Shown piece by piece: positions 8,976 through 17,128 of a stretch of DNA of 30,787 nt; within the stretch, counting starts at the first letter, position 1; the number at the start of each line of letters is the position of its first letter. Below the pieces are notes generated by a model, which had not been told where the DNA came from, searched no databases, and was given only the letters and a program-made list of their open reading frames with translations. The translations under genes and the position numbers were made by a program. The stretch spans positions 1-30,787 of the forward strand of contig DJGX01000011.1 in assembly GCA_002432865.1 (NCBI GenBank). Direction: 5' to 3'. The stretch comes from Cloacimonetes bacterium UBA5835 (GTDB lineage Bacteria > Cloacimonadota > Cloacimonadia > Cloacimonadales > Cloacimonadaceae).

Positions 8976-9762
8976 GTATTATACTGCGCTTGGCATCCAA
9001 ACTATAAAAGAAGCTGCGGCATATCGGACTAATTTTATCCTCAGCTTTTTAGTAGTGCTGATTCCCCTGGGTGGTCAGCTACTCCTTGCCAAATTTATAT
9101 ATTCCGGAGGTTACCAAATTGGAGCTTGGAAATTAGATCAGTTGCTTCTCTACTACATTATAGCTACTATTGTAAGCGAATTTTTCGTAATCGGAACCTG
9201 GTGGGATATTCAGAATGATATACGAGAAGGAGGATTGAACTATCATCTATTAAAGCCCTACAGTTATTTCTGGCATAATTTTGTGGTGTATTACGCTTTG
9301 AAAGCGGTATACACTATTTTTGCCATTATTGTTGCTTATCTGGCTTTCATAGCTGTTAGTGGCAACCTGGTGCCTCAAATAAAGTTGCAGAGCATCATTC
9401 AATTTATTATTATGGCATTAATCGCTGCACCTTTATCGTTTTTAATCACCTTTTATCTATCCATCCTGGCATTCTATTTCACAGATATCGGTTTTGTAAT
9501 GAATTTTCTGGGGATATTACTGCCATTTGCATCTGGAAACATCCTGCCCCTTGATATTTTTCCCAGAGGAATAAGGGGCCTCCTACTGAAGCTTCCTTCT
9601 GCATATCTTGTTTACCATCCCTCCTGCATCCTGACTGGAAATTATGCATGGAGGTCCTATTGGCAGATTGTATTAGAAGCGCTTATGTGGTTGATCGTTT
9701 TTATTATGATCACTCAGGTAGCATGGTCCCAAGGCAGAAAAAAATATGAGGCAATTGGATGA
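8968..9762 (+). CDS. ABC-2 type exporter permease (COG4587-like)
   Basis: A 264-residue integral membrane protein with about six hydrophobic segments, such as FILSFLVVLIPLGGQLLL near residues 23-40 and a long one around SIIQFIIMALIAAPLSFLI. The EGGLNYHLLKPYSYFWHNF stretch (about residues 89-107) is a landmark of this permease family: a cytoplasmic loop of the form G-x-L-x3-L-x-KP. It overlaps the ATPase by 8 nt and the next permease by 4 nt, so the three genes are translationally coupled and almost certainly form one transporter, the two permeases pairing as a heterodimer. Confidence 0.85.
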   Translation: MSRYYTALGIQTIKEAAAYRTNFILSFLVVLIPLGGQLLLAKFIYSGGYQIGAWKLDQLLLYYIIATIVSEFFVIGTWWDIQNDIREGGLNYHLLKPYSYFWHNFVVYYALKAVYTIFAIIVAYLAFIAVSGNLVPQIKLQSIIQFIIMALIAAPLSFLITFYLSILAFYFTDIGFVMNFLGILLPFASGNILPLDIFPRGIRGLLLKLPSAYLVYHPSCILTGNYAWRSYWQIVLEALMWLIVFIMITQVAWSQGRKKYEAIG

Positions 9763-10550
9763 AGCACTATCTTGTTTATTACATACAGGCGAATCTCTTG
9801 CAACTGAAGCGGATGGTCGTCTATAATAAGAGCTTTTTGCTGGATGTTTTAGCTGACCTGACCGGCATTATGCTGGCTCTGTTTTTTTACCAAATCTTGT
9901 ACTTGAATGTTGGGGAAGGGCTGCGTATCTCCATTGAGGATTTATATATACTGGTGCTATCGGTTAAGTTAACCGGAGATCTGTATAATCTGCTATTTGG
10001 CAGTGGAGTTCATTCTCTGCCTTCCCTAATCCAATATGGTAGCTTAGATAGCATTCTTATTAAACCCATGAATTTGTTCTTTATGCTGTTTTGCAGTACT
10101 CTAAATTGGAAATACTTTGTGAACTTGATAATAGATGTAGTGCTATTTGTGATAATATTTACTCAATATAACATCGCCATCTCGGTGATGAGTATATGTT
10201 TATATTTAATTATGATTGGATTAGCCACAATGGTCTATACAGCATTCAATATTCTTATCTATCTTGGTTCCATAATATTTGTGCGCATGGATGCCTTTGC
10301 CTCATTGATATCTTCCTTTTTTTCGCTCTCCACCTATCCGGCGGCTATTTTTAGGGCAAGCTATCTTAAGTGGATTTTCATCTATGTAATCCCTGTATTG
10401 GTGATAGGTAATTTTCCTATGATGGCGATGAAAGGGGGATATGGATACCAATTGTATATAGCTGCAAGTATGTGTGCCGTGGTTTTTGTTATTGCTGCAT
10501 ATTGGGGTACACGATCAATGCTGCGGCATTATAAAAGTGCATCGTCATAA
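9759..10550 (+). CDS. ABC-2 type exporter permease (COG3694-like)
   Basis: A 263-residue integral membrane protein with about six hydrophobic stretches. The loop YGSLDSILIKPMNLFFM near residues 91-107 matches the G-x-LD-x3-KP landmark of the COG3694 half of the permease pair. Near the end it has the usual YVIPVLVIGNFPMMAM segment, where the family typically shows a P-x4-x-NFP motif. It overlaps its partner by 4 nt and is followed after 65 nt by the barrel gene. It has no ATPase domain of its own and depends on the protein at 8019-8975. Confidence 0.85.
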   Translation: MKHYLVYYIQANLLQLKRMVVYNKSFLLDVLADLTGIMLALFFYQILYLNVGEGLRISIEDLYILVLSVKLTGDLYNLLFGSGVHSLPSLIQYGSLDSILIKPMNLFFMLFCSTLNWKYFVNLIIDVVLFVIIFTQYNIAISVMSICLYLIMIGLATMVYTAFNILIYLGSIIFVRMDAFASLISSFFSLSTYPAAIFRASYLKWIFIYVIPVLVIGNFPMMAMKGGYGYQLYIAASMCAVVFVIAAYWGTRSMLRHYKSASS

Positions 10551-10615
10551 TATGTATCTCAGTAAAAAGCAGCTTTTATTTGAAACTAAAATCCAAAATG
10601 CAAAAGGAGTACCCG

Positions 10616-12739
10616 ATGAATAGATGTTACCTGTTATTTTCGCTTTTGTTAATCGTTTTTCCGCTTTCTGCAATAGATATCCCCTTTTCTGATCAGGCGG
10701 TGATGACGGATACCAATCTCATCGGGGATTTTGTTCGAATTGATCCGGACGATTCCCAAGCTGAAACACTGGCTACCAAGGTCTGGGTGTGGCAGGAAGA
10801 AGGCAAACTGATGGTTCATTTTTCCTGCGCAATTAATGAGAATTTTATGCCTGGATATCCAGCTAGCAGGGATAGTGAGATTCAGGCAGATTATCTGAGG
10901 GTTCAGCTCGTTACTTTGCCGGATGCCAATTTTGCCTACCTTTTTGGGGCATATAGCTCCGGGCACCTCGTAGATGGAATCCGCAAAGATGATATGAGTG
11001 TAGATTATCAATGGGACAGCGACTATGATTATGAATCCTCATATAACGATTCGCTGTGGACGGTTACTTTTAGCATCCCCCTGGGATCCTTGCGCTTTAA
11101 ACAAGAATTGCCCTATAATTGGGGGCTGATCTTTACCCGTTTTCACCAGTCCACTAAGGAGTATTACAGCAGTCCCTATGCCAATACAGACAGCAAACTG
11201 GAGTATTTTAAGGCTGTGCATCCAATCGTTCTGCACGAGAAGGTAAAACGAGAATTGGATATGAAGATTAAGCCCTACTTCGTAAAAAGCTACGATTTGA
11301 TAAATAAGACGGATAGCTTCGATCCGGATATGATGGGCTTGGATATTGCCCTTAATCCCGGTCAGCAAACGAAGATGAAATTTAGCTTCAATCCCGATTT
11401 TTCGGATGTTCCACCGGATAATGCTCAAGATGTTTATAATAATGATATTCCTACTATGTATTCCGAAAATCGCTTTTTCTTCGTTGAGGATCTGGATGCC
11501 TTTGGGCTTAGAGAAAGCGTTTTTTATTCCCGAAATATCAATAAACCGTCTTTCGCCTACAAGGCAACGGGCAATGTCGGCACTACCAGATGGGGAATAT
11601 TGGGGGCAAAAGATGAAAAAGTAGTGGAAGATGGCGAGGTGCAGAACAATGATGATTATTTCCAAGTTCTGTCTCTTATTCCCAGTTATTCGATTTTTAC
11701 TATGGGTAATGCCTTAATCAGCAGAATGAACAAGGGGTATTATAACCATGCTTATTTCGGTAATTATGACTTGAAGCTGGGCAAGGAACTGATGTTGAAT
11801 ACAGAAGTTACGGGAAGTATTAAAAGTAATGACGAGGGAGAGGAAGATAAAGTTCTGAAGGGATATCAGTTATTCAGTGAATTGAATTTCAGCCCCGGGA
11901 ACTTTGATAATTATATCTACTACCAGAAGGTAAGCAAGGATATCTTTTTAGATGCGGGGTATCTATACTATAAAGACCGCCAGACCTATGGAATCTCGAT
12001 GGATTGGAATTCAAATCCCGGTTATGGTTTCATCAAGAAAAAGCGTAGTTTCCTCAGCTTGGATTTCAGCGATTGGTACATTGGGGACAATACCTATAAT
12101 GAGTACTCTTGGTATGGCAATTTTGGAATTGATCTGAAGTCCGGCTTTAATTATTCATTTAATAGTAATTTTGGCACAGTGCATGATGATCTTTGGGAAA
12201 AGCATCACTATTATGGGGTGAGCTCCAGCATCTCCAGATCTGAAGAGAACTGGGCACATATAACCCTGGGGATGTCCTATGGCGATGAATTAGTGTATGT
12301 ACTGAATGATACCTATGGGAAATTTGGTTTGGTGGCAAACGCCTCCGGTAATATTGCCAAAATGTATTCCTATTCCTTTGATTGGCAATACATTGATTTT
12401 AGCTATCCCAAGGATAATATAGTAGATTATGGCGATGGCTCCGCAAATGTTAAGCTTGACGATCGCTATTCAATTTGTAATGTTCGCTTGAACTACAATC
12501 CCAATTTGAAGTTATGCTTCACCGGGGGAATCAGCTATACTAATTATGCCCTATATGGCGTTTATTCCGATGTTCAGTTCTATGGCAATATGCGATATGA
12601 ATTTAAGAGGGATCATTTTATCTACGCCGGAATTAAAAGCTCGCAAAGCCAGGATGAGAAATCTACCTACAGTGATCCCTTGGGGCATTTTATTAAAAAT
12701 AGCGCCACGGCCTATATGAAGCTGGCGCTAACCCTATAA
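10616..12739 (+). CDS. DUF5916 outer-membrane beta-barrel with N-terminal CBM9-like domain
   Basis: A 707-residue protein from ATG 10616, chosen because AGGAG lies 6 nt upstream and the next residues form a signal peptide (MNRCYLLFSLLLIVFPLSA). The N-terminal quarter resembles the CBM9-like sandwich of this family, ending near WTVTFSIPLGSLRF. The DUF5916 signature follows: FSFNPDFSDVPPDNA and then ENRFFFVEDLDAFG with FYSRNI. The remaining roughly 400 residues alternate aromatic and polar residues in many amphipathic strands, as in a large outer-membrane barrel; the last residue is Leu rather than the usual Phe/Tyr. Function of DUF5916 proteins is not established; roles in surface binding or transport have been proposed. 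Its position 65 nt after an ABC exporter suggests envelope export, which is inference. Confidence 0.82.
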   Translation: MNRCYLLFSLLLIVFPLSAIDIPFSDQAVMTDTNLIGDFVRIDPDDSQAETLATKVWVWQEEGKLMVHFSCAINENFMPGYPASRDSEIQADYLRVQLVTLPDANFAYLFGAYSSGHLVDGIRKDDMSVDYQWDSDYDYESSYNDSLWTVTFSIPLGSLRFKQELPYNWGLIFTRFHQSTKEYYSSPYANTDSKLEYFKAVHPIVLHEKVKRELDMKIKPYFVKSYDLINKTDSFDPDMMGLDIALNPGQQTKMKFSFNPDFSDVPPDNAQDVYNNDIPTMYSENRFFFVEDLDAFGLRESVFYSRNINKPSFAYKATGNVGTTRWGILGAKDEKVVEDGEVQNNDDYFQVLSLIPSYSIFTMGNALISRMNKGYYNHAYFGNYDLKLGKELMLNTEVTGSIKSNDEGEEDKVLKGYQLFSELNFSPGNFDNYIYYQKVSKDIFLDAGYLYYKDRQTYGISMDWNSNPGYGFIKKKRSFLSLDFSDWYIGDNTYNEYSWYGNFGIDLKSGFNYSFNSNFGTVHDDLWEKHHYYGVSSSISRSEENWAHITLGMSYGDELVYVLNDTYGKFGLVANASGNIAKMYSYSFDWQYIDFSYPKDNIVDYGDGSANVKLDDRYSICNVRLNYNPNLKLCFTGGISYTNYALYGVYSDVQFYGNMRYEFKRDHFIYAGIKSSQSQDEKSTYSDPLGHFIKNSATAYMKLALTL

Positions 12740-12804
12740 AAAGAATTAAACTACATAGCAGTAAGAACCTTTTACAGGGGTGCATAATATTGCCAGTATC
12801 AAAA

Positions 12805-12870
12805 CCCGCTATTCTATGCGATTTGCCAGGTTTAGAACTTATATGAAAATCCAGCCCCGTGAATAGCGGG
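12805..12870. repeat. Perfect 10-bp inverted repeat at a convergent gene end
   Basis: CCCGCTATTC (12805-12814) and GAATAGCGGG (12861-12870) are exact reverse complements with a 46-nt loop between. The right arm lies inside the last codons of the PAP2 gene. On the minus strand the second arm is followed by TTTT, so it may act as a loose terminator for that gene. Confidence 0.5.
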
Positions 12871-13614
12871 ATTTATTGCTAATATCAAGCGGGGAGTGGA
12901 AGTACTTACTAGTTTAGCTGAAAAATAGCCAATTGCTGCCCCCGCCAGAACATCACTAGCCCAGTGTTCATCATTGTATATACGCGAAAGAGAGGTAAGT
13001 GTGGCGATTCCATAACTTACAGGGGGAATCCAATTGCTTTCTTGATATTGATCAGCCAGAATGGGTGCGATACTCCAAACCACAGTGGAATGGCCAGATG
13101 GGAAACTGTCATTATCAAAGCTTATCTTACTTTCCTGCCAGAATTTCTTTCCCAGGCCTTCGGAAGGACGGTTTCGCTGTGTGGCAAGCTTCAAGCCCTG
13201 GCATATCACCGAGGATAATACGAAGCTTTTCATAGAGAGCAATCCTGTGTCCAATGCTTTTTTGTCATTTTGCAGATATGCACCCAAAATGCCGATTCCA
13301 AGGGCAGGAGCCACAATTCTGTATTCTCCGAAATTACTGGCTATATTCATCAATCTATCGGTACCATCGTTGCGGCTATTTTGAGAATAATGCTGGATAT
13401 CTTCATCGGCAAGATATAAAGCTCCAGCAGATAGCACAACTGCTCCGGCTTTTAGCCAATCTCCACCTTGCCAGGAAAGTGGTGCGGTGATGGCTTGTCT
13501 TGCAGTTTGCGGATAAGAAGCCAAATATTTATAAGCATAACTTGGCTGCTCTTCTGCCCACAGCATCGAGGAAAGTACCAGAAAAGTAATAATTATCAAG
13601 CTAAATCGTTTCAT
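12832..13614 (-). CDS. Secreted PAP2-family acid phosphatase / lipid phosphatase
   Basis: A 260-residue protein from ATG 13614, which opens a clear signal peptide (MKRFSLIIITFLVLSSMLWA). All three PAP2 motifs are intact: K-x6-RP (K142, R149-P150), PSGH (172-175) and SR-x5-H-x3-D (S210, R211, H217, D221), so the histidine nucleophile and phosphate-binding residues are present. The family removes phosphate from lipid phosphates, undecaprenyl pyrophosphate or small phosphoesters. The extended N-terminus and the final SYKF suggest a periplasmic or outer-membrane-associated form. It lies 10 nt downstream of a radical SAM fragment and converges on the barrel gene. The physiological substrate cannot be read from sequence. 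Confidence 0.88.
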   Translation of the reverse strand: MKRFSLIIITFLVLSSMLWAEEQPSYAYKYLASYPQTARQAITAPLSWQGGDWLKAGAVVLSAGALYLADEDIQHYSQNSRNDGTDRLMNIASNFGEYRIVAPALGIGILGAYLQNDKKALDTGLLSMKSFVLSSVICQGLKLATQRNRPSEGLGKKFWQESKISFDNDSFPSGHSTVVWSIAPILADQYQESNWIPPVSYGIATLTSLSRIYNDEHWASDVLAGAAIGYFSAKLVSTSTPRLILAINPAIHGAGFSYKF

Positions 13615-13624
13615 ATTTAACACT

Positions 13625-13960
13625 CTAAACGGGATACGGAAGAGTGTCAAGATGATTCACGCTATAAAATGGGTGGTAAAGGTAAAAAGTATCCCCCTTT
13701 ATTATCCTTTTCAATTGGCTGATATTCGTCTTTATCTCATTGATAGTAGTCCAGGGATGAAAAAAAATGAACCCAAACTTGCAGTTTATTCCTAATTCTC
13801 TAAGAACATCCATTGCTTGCAGTATCTGCTCAACTGAAACACCTTTATTAAATACCTTTAGTGCCTCTTCAGACAATGATTCGACACCCACAAACAGGTG
13901 ATTCTTTTTAGTTATTAGAACCCCAGCCAGGGACCAATAGAAAGGGTTAAACCTTGAAAA
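13625..13960 (-). pseudogene. Fragment of a radical SAM protein core
   Basis: An open stretch without a proper N-terminus; the protein-like part starts near LFVGVESLSEEALKVFNKG (about 13900). VGVES-L and the following NKG-x3-EQI, LRELGI and FGFIFFHPWTT match the middle to late barrel of B12-binding-type radical SAM enzymes: the Glu of VGVES, then a G-FI-PW-T strand with N-I helix spacing. The CxxxCxxC cluster motif is absent and the frame ends after about 90 residues. The 5' end abuts the stop of the neighbouring outer-membrane fragment, so a deletion or insertion seems to have fused two broken genes. It is probably not functional. Confidence 0.6.
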
Positions 13961-14427
13961 TTAGTATCTGGAGAACCTTTAATTTCTACAGGATCGCCAT
14001 CAATATTAGTTACCTTCCAGTAATTAGTAAGATTATAACTATAGGCATAACCAATTTCAGCGCGAAGAGCCAGCCAGGGCAGAAAACGATACATCAATTC
14101 AAAACGGGGTTGAACTGTAAGATATCCTTTAGTAATTTCAAAATGAGTATTATTGGAGTGGGTTATGGTAGAAGGTAAGCTATCCCAATTGAAGTTAGAA
14201 TTGGAATTCTGAAATTCCATTATTTGTTTTGCTCCGCCTACCATTAATCCAGCGGAAGAAATAAAGTTCTTAGTGATGGGAATGCGTTTATCTAAAGTAA
14301 CTCCACCCATTTGATTCTTATATTTCATCCAGAGTTGGTATTCAGGATTTGTTTGATTATGATGTTTCTTTACATCTTTATAGGAGCTGTATTGACCCCC
14401 AAAAAAAAATCCTTTACCAATGGAGAA
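13915..14427 (-). pseudogene. Outer-membrane-type C-terminal half of a PDZ protein, cut off by an in-frame TAA
   Basis: This is the same reading frame as the PDZ gene upstream, separated only by TAA at 14428-14430. The first residues after the stop are FSIGKGFFFGGQYSS. There are 170 codons to the next stop, rich in alternating aromatic/polar strands (FELMYRFLPWLALRAEIGY) and ending WLGF with a terminal Phe, as in outer-membrane barrel domains. An internal ATG at 14328 has no convincing ribosome binding site, signal peptide or domain boundary, so independent expression is doubtful. The downstream end abuts the radical SAM fragment. A functional readthrough product of about 381 residues cannot be excluded. 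Confidence 0.6.
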
Positions 14428-15063
14428 TTATCCGGCAATACCTTGTTGTAAAGAACCATCCTCATTTAGCTTTCCAAAGCTTAAAGTATCGGAAGCAATC
14501 AAATTATTCACATCCTCCATATCCAGAAATACAAACATAGGTAGCCAGGTTATTCCTCTATAGCCAGCGGACTTATTTTTGCAGGTTTTTTCCTCAATTT
14601 TCAGCTCAGTTTTATTTCGAGAGCCAAAAGTGAATTCAACCTCATTTGTTTTTCCATCTCTGAATATACCTAAAATCACCTTGTCTCCAGCGCTGTAATT
14701 CTTGATTATTTTATGGAAAGTGGCAGAATCTGTTATCTCTTTTCCATCAACACAAAATAGAATATCTTCTTCCTGCAGATGATGTTGCCAGGCAGGAGAA
14801 CCAGGAATTACATCGACAATCAAAATGCCTGCATATCCATTGTAGTTTAATTCTTTTGCTTTTGGTAATGTAATATCTTTATGCCGAATTCCCATATAGG
14901 GTTTATTATAGGTTGATAATTCATTAATGGGATCTTCATTGATGTTAATTTCAAATTTAGCTGAAACCTTTTTATCATCATTTTCTTCCTCTTTAGTCGC
15001 TTGAGCTGCCAAGGAAACGAGAGTGCATCCTAAAATTAGGATAAACAAAAGATGTTTTTTCAT
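14428..15063 (-). CDS. Secreted PDZ-domain protein, truncated by an in-frame stop
   Basis: A 211-residue protein from ATG 15063, with AGGA 8 nt upstream. The signal peptide is MKKHLLFILILGCTLVSLAA; a Cys at 15 is unlikely to be a lipobox because hydrophobic residues continue past it. A PDZ domain occupies roughly residues 45-145 (YMGIRHKDI start, GSPAWQHHLQEEDILF, then VDGKEITD and a final FTFGSR strand). There is no protease catalytic domain. The rest (KTCKNKSAGYRGITWLP...) leads into a sequence that continues in the same frame beyond TAA 14428. The ancestral protein was therefore probably about 381 residues with a C-terminal membrane domain. Whether the truncated form is stable is unknown. 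Confidence 0.75.
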   Translation of the reverse strand: MKKHLLFILILGCTLVSLAAQATKEEENDDKKVSAKFEININEDPINELSTYNKPYMGIRHKDITLPKAKELNYNGYAGILIVDVIPGSPAWQHHLQEEDILFCVDGKEITDSATFHKIIKNYSAGDKVILGIFRDGKTNEVEFTFGSRNKTELKIEEKTCKNKSAGYRGITWLPMFVFLDMEDVNNLIASDTLSFGKLNEDGSLQQGIAG

Positions 15064-15381
15064 TATTCTTATCCTCTTGTGCATTTTTATATATTAACTT
15101 TATAATACCAGCTTATGTGATAATCTGAGCTCTATCGTTTGTTTTCAATTATGTTCCACAAAAATTATCAATAATTATTAGATAACATTCTGTCAAGATT
15201 TTGTTTTTCCATATTAACTTACCTTCACATCCTGTGTCTTAAAATTTGCCTTTTCTGGTTACTGCGTTATTCTATATATAGGTTATAACTTCAGCTGGGG
15301 TAATTACGACAAAATAAAAATTAGCATTTTCGTATTTACCTGATAGTAAATAAGAGGAGGTTATAAAAAAGGAAAGTAATT
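15064..15381. other. Divergent spacer between the PDZ gene and hflX
   Basis: 318 AT-rich bases. hflX has AAGGAA just before its start. A stronger Shine-Dalgarno-like AGAGGAGG at 15353-15360 has no start codon at a suitable distance. I find no promoter pair that I would defend, and no small gene. Confidence 0.4.
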
Positions 15382-16704
15382 ATGCAAAAAGAAGATTTCA
15401 ACGGTTTGGAAGAATATGAACTGGAACCTGAGGTCTGGGAAGAGGTCGAAAAAACTGAACAAACTGCCTTTTTAGCTACCATAGGAACACCCTTAGAAAC
15501 GGATAAGGATATTGAAGAATCGCTAAATGAATTGGAACGCTTAGCAGAAACCGCAGGCATTGATGTTTTGGGGGTTTATCGTCAAAGAAGAAGTACTCCA
15601 GACCGTGCTACTTATTTTGGCAAAGGTTTTTTAACCGAGCTCAGCCAAAAAATGATGCAAGCCCAAGCGGATTTGCTAATTGTGAATGATGAACTTAGCC
15701 CTTCGCAAGCAAGAAATATTGAACGAGACTTTCAGATAAAAGTTATCGACCGCACCGAAGTTATTTTATATATTTTTCACAATCGTGCTAAAACGCGCGA
15801 AGCAAAGCTACAGGTTCGTCTGGCAGAATTGGAATATCAATTGCCCCGCTTAAAAAGATTATGGGAACATTTTGATAAAGAACGAGGCGGTATCAGAAAT
15901 AAGGGAGGGACAGCAACAAGAGGTATGGGTGAAAAACAAATTGAAATTGATAAACGCCTTATTACAGATAAAATCCGTAAAATAAACAAAGCTATCGAAA
16001 GTATCCAGCACCAAAAAGAAACCCAACGCAAACAACGCGAAAAAGCTCGCAAAATATGCTTGGTAGGCTATACTAATGCCGGTAAATCTACCCTCTTTAA
16101 CTATTTAACTCAAGCCGGGGTTTTAGTGGAGGATAAACTCTTTGCCACTTTAGATTCCACTTCTCGTCAGCTGAAACTCTCCACAGGATATCCTGTTGTC
16201 CTCTCAGATACAGTAGGTTTCATTTCTAAATTGCCACATCACTTGATTGCTTCTTTTAAGGCAACTCTAATGGAAGTTCAGGATGCCGATTTATTATTAC
16301 ATATTGTGGATGTATCCGATGAACGCTTCGAATATTATATTCAGCAAGTAAATACAGTGTTGCAACAGATTGGAGCTGATTCTATTCCCCAGATTATTAT
16401 CTTTAACAAAATCGACAAAGTTGATTCTATGTTTCCCGCAGTTGTAAAAAGACGCTATCCTGAAGCTATTTTAATTTCAGCTGTTAACGGCACAAATATA
16501 GATAAACTAATTGCCAAAATTGAAGAAGTGCTCTTGGGAAATAAAAATCTGAAACTTAAAATACCTTATGACAAAACCTCGCTGGTTTCTAAACTGCACG
16601 ATATTGCAGAGATATTGAACGAAGATTATAAAGAGGATGGCATCTATCTGGAAGTGGGAATTAGTAAAGACGACATATATTTGGTAGAAAACTATGTGAT
16701 ATAG
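15382..16704 (+). CDS. hflX: HflX, ribosome-associated GTPase
   Basis: A 440-residue HflX-family GTPase. The N-terminal HflX domain carries YFGKGFLTEL (78-87) and NDELSPSQ (102-109), followed by the Gly-rich and Arg-rich hinge (GTATRGMGEKQIE, 176-188) and a helical linker. The G domain has G1 GYTNAGKST (229-237), a G2 threonine near 256 (FATLDST), G3 DTVGF (276-280) and G4 NKID (342-345). HflX binds the 50S subunit and splits or rescues stalled 70S ribosomes under stress. The start at 15382 has AAGGAA 8 nt upstream. It is a single-gene unit divergent from the PDZ gene; an acidic N-terminal 25-residue stretch is slightly longer than in many homologues. Confidence 0.97.
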   Translation: MQKEDFNGLEEYELEPEVWEEVEKTEQTAFLATIGTPLETDKDIEESLNELERLAETAGIDVLGVYRQRRSTPDRATYFGKGFLTELSQKMMQAQADLLIVNDELSPSQARNIERDFQIKVIDRTEVILYIFHNRAKTREAKLQVRLAELEYQLPRLKRLWEHFDKERGGIRNKGGTATRGMGEKQIEIDKRLITDKIRKINKAIESIQHQKETQRKQREKARKICLVGYTNAGKSTLFNYLTQAGVLVEDKLFATLDSTSRQLKLSTGYPVVLSDTVGFISKLPHHLIASFKATLMEVQDADLLLHIVDVSDERFEYYIQQVNTVLQQIGADSIPQIIIFNKIDKVDSMFPAVVKRRYPEAILISAVNGTNIDKLIAKIEEVLLGNKNLKLKIPYDKTSLVSKLHDIAEILNEDYKEDGIYLEVGISKDDIYLVENYVI

Positions 16705-17010
16705 TGATATAGATCAATGATAAAGCAAGATAGTAAGATAAAAGCTATTTCTTCGGTTGCCTTAGTGGTATAAATAGCACACAGCTAATTGATACAATTG
16801 GATTTGCCGGTAAAAAAACATCGCTAATACCTGTCCTCCTTAAGGAACTAATAACCCTATTATATATACAAAATTTGGGTAAAATATTGTTTCTCTCCGC
16901 TTTAAGTCCTCGGCTTTCTGCTGGACTAATTTCTTTCTTCCCAGCCATTTTTCTTCCTAAATGTGCAAATAACAGATCGTTACAATCCTGTCCACCTCCA
17001 CTTATCATCC

Positions 17011-17074
17011 ACTCCTCCCCAACGGTAAGTTGAGGATGGGATAGGGATGGGATAGGGACGGGATAAGGAGGAGT
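17011..17074 (+). repeat. G-quadruplex-type GGG repeat inside an 8-bp inverted repeat
   Basis: Five GGG tracts at 17038-17040, 17044-17046, 17049-17051, 17055-17057 and 17060-17062 are separated by loops of 2-3 nt (ATA, AT, ATA, AC). They lie between exact inverted arms ACTCCTCC (17011-17018) and GGAGGAGT (17067-17074). Confidence 0.65.
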
Positions 17075-17128
17075 TGTGTTCGGGAATCAAGAAAGGTGGG
17101 TGGCTCATAAAAACAAGATCAGGTACAC

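Noticed and set aside
16745..17008. 87-codon minus-strand open frame in the hflX-ctfB spacer
   Set aside because: The Shine-Dalgarno spacing is too short (3 nt), the product is basic with no recognisable domain, and it overlaps the element-rich spacer. A conserved intergenic-repeat translation is possible but cannot be shown here.
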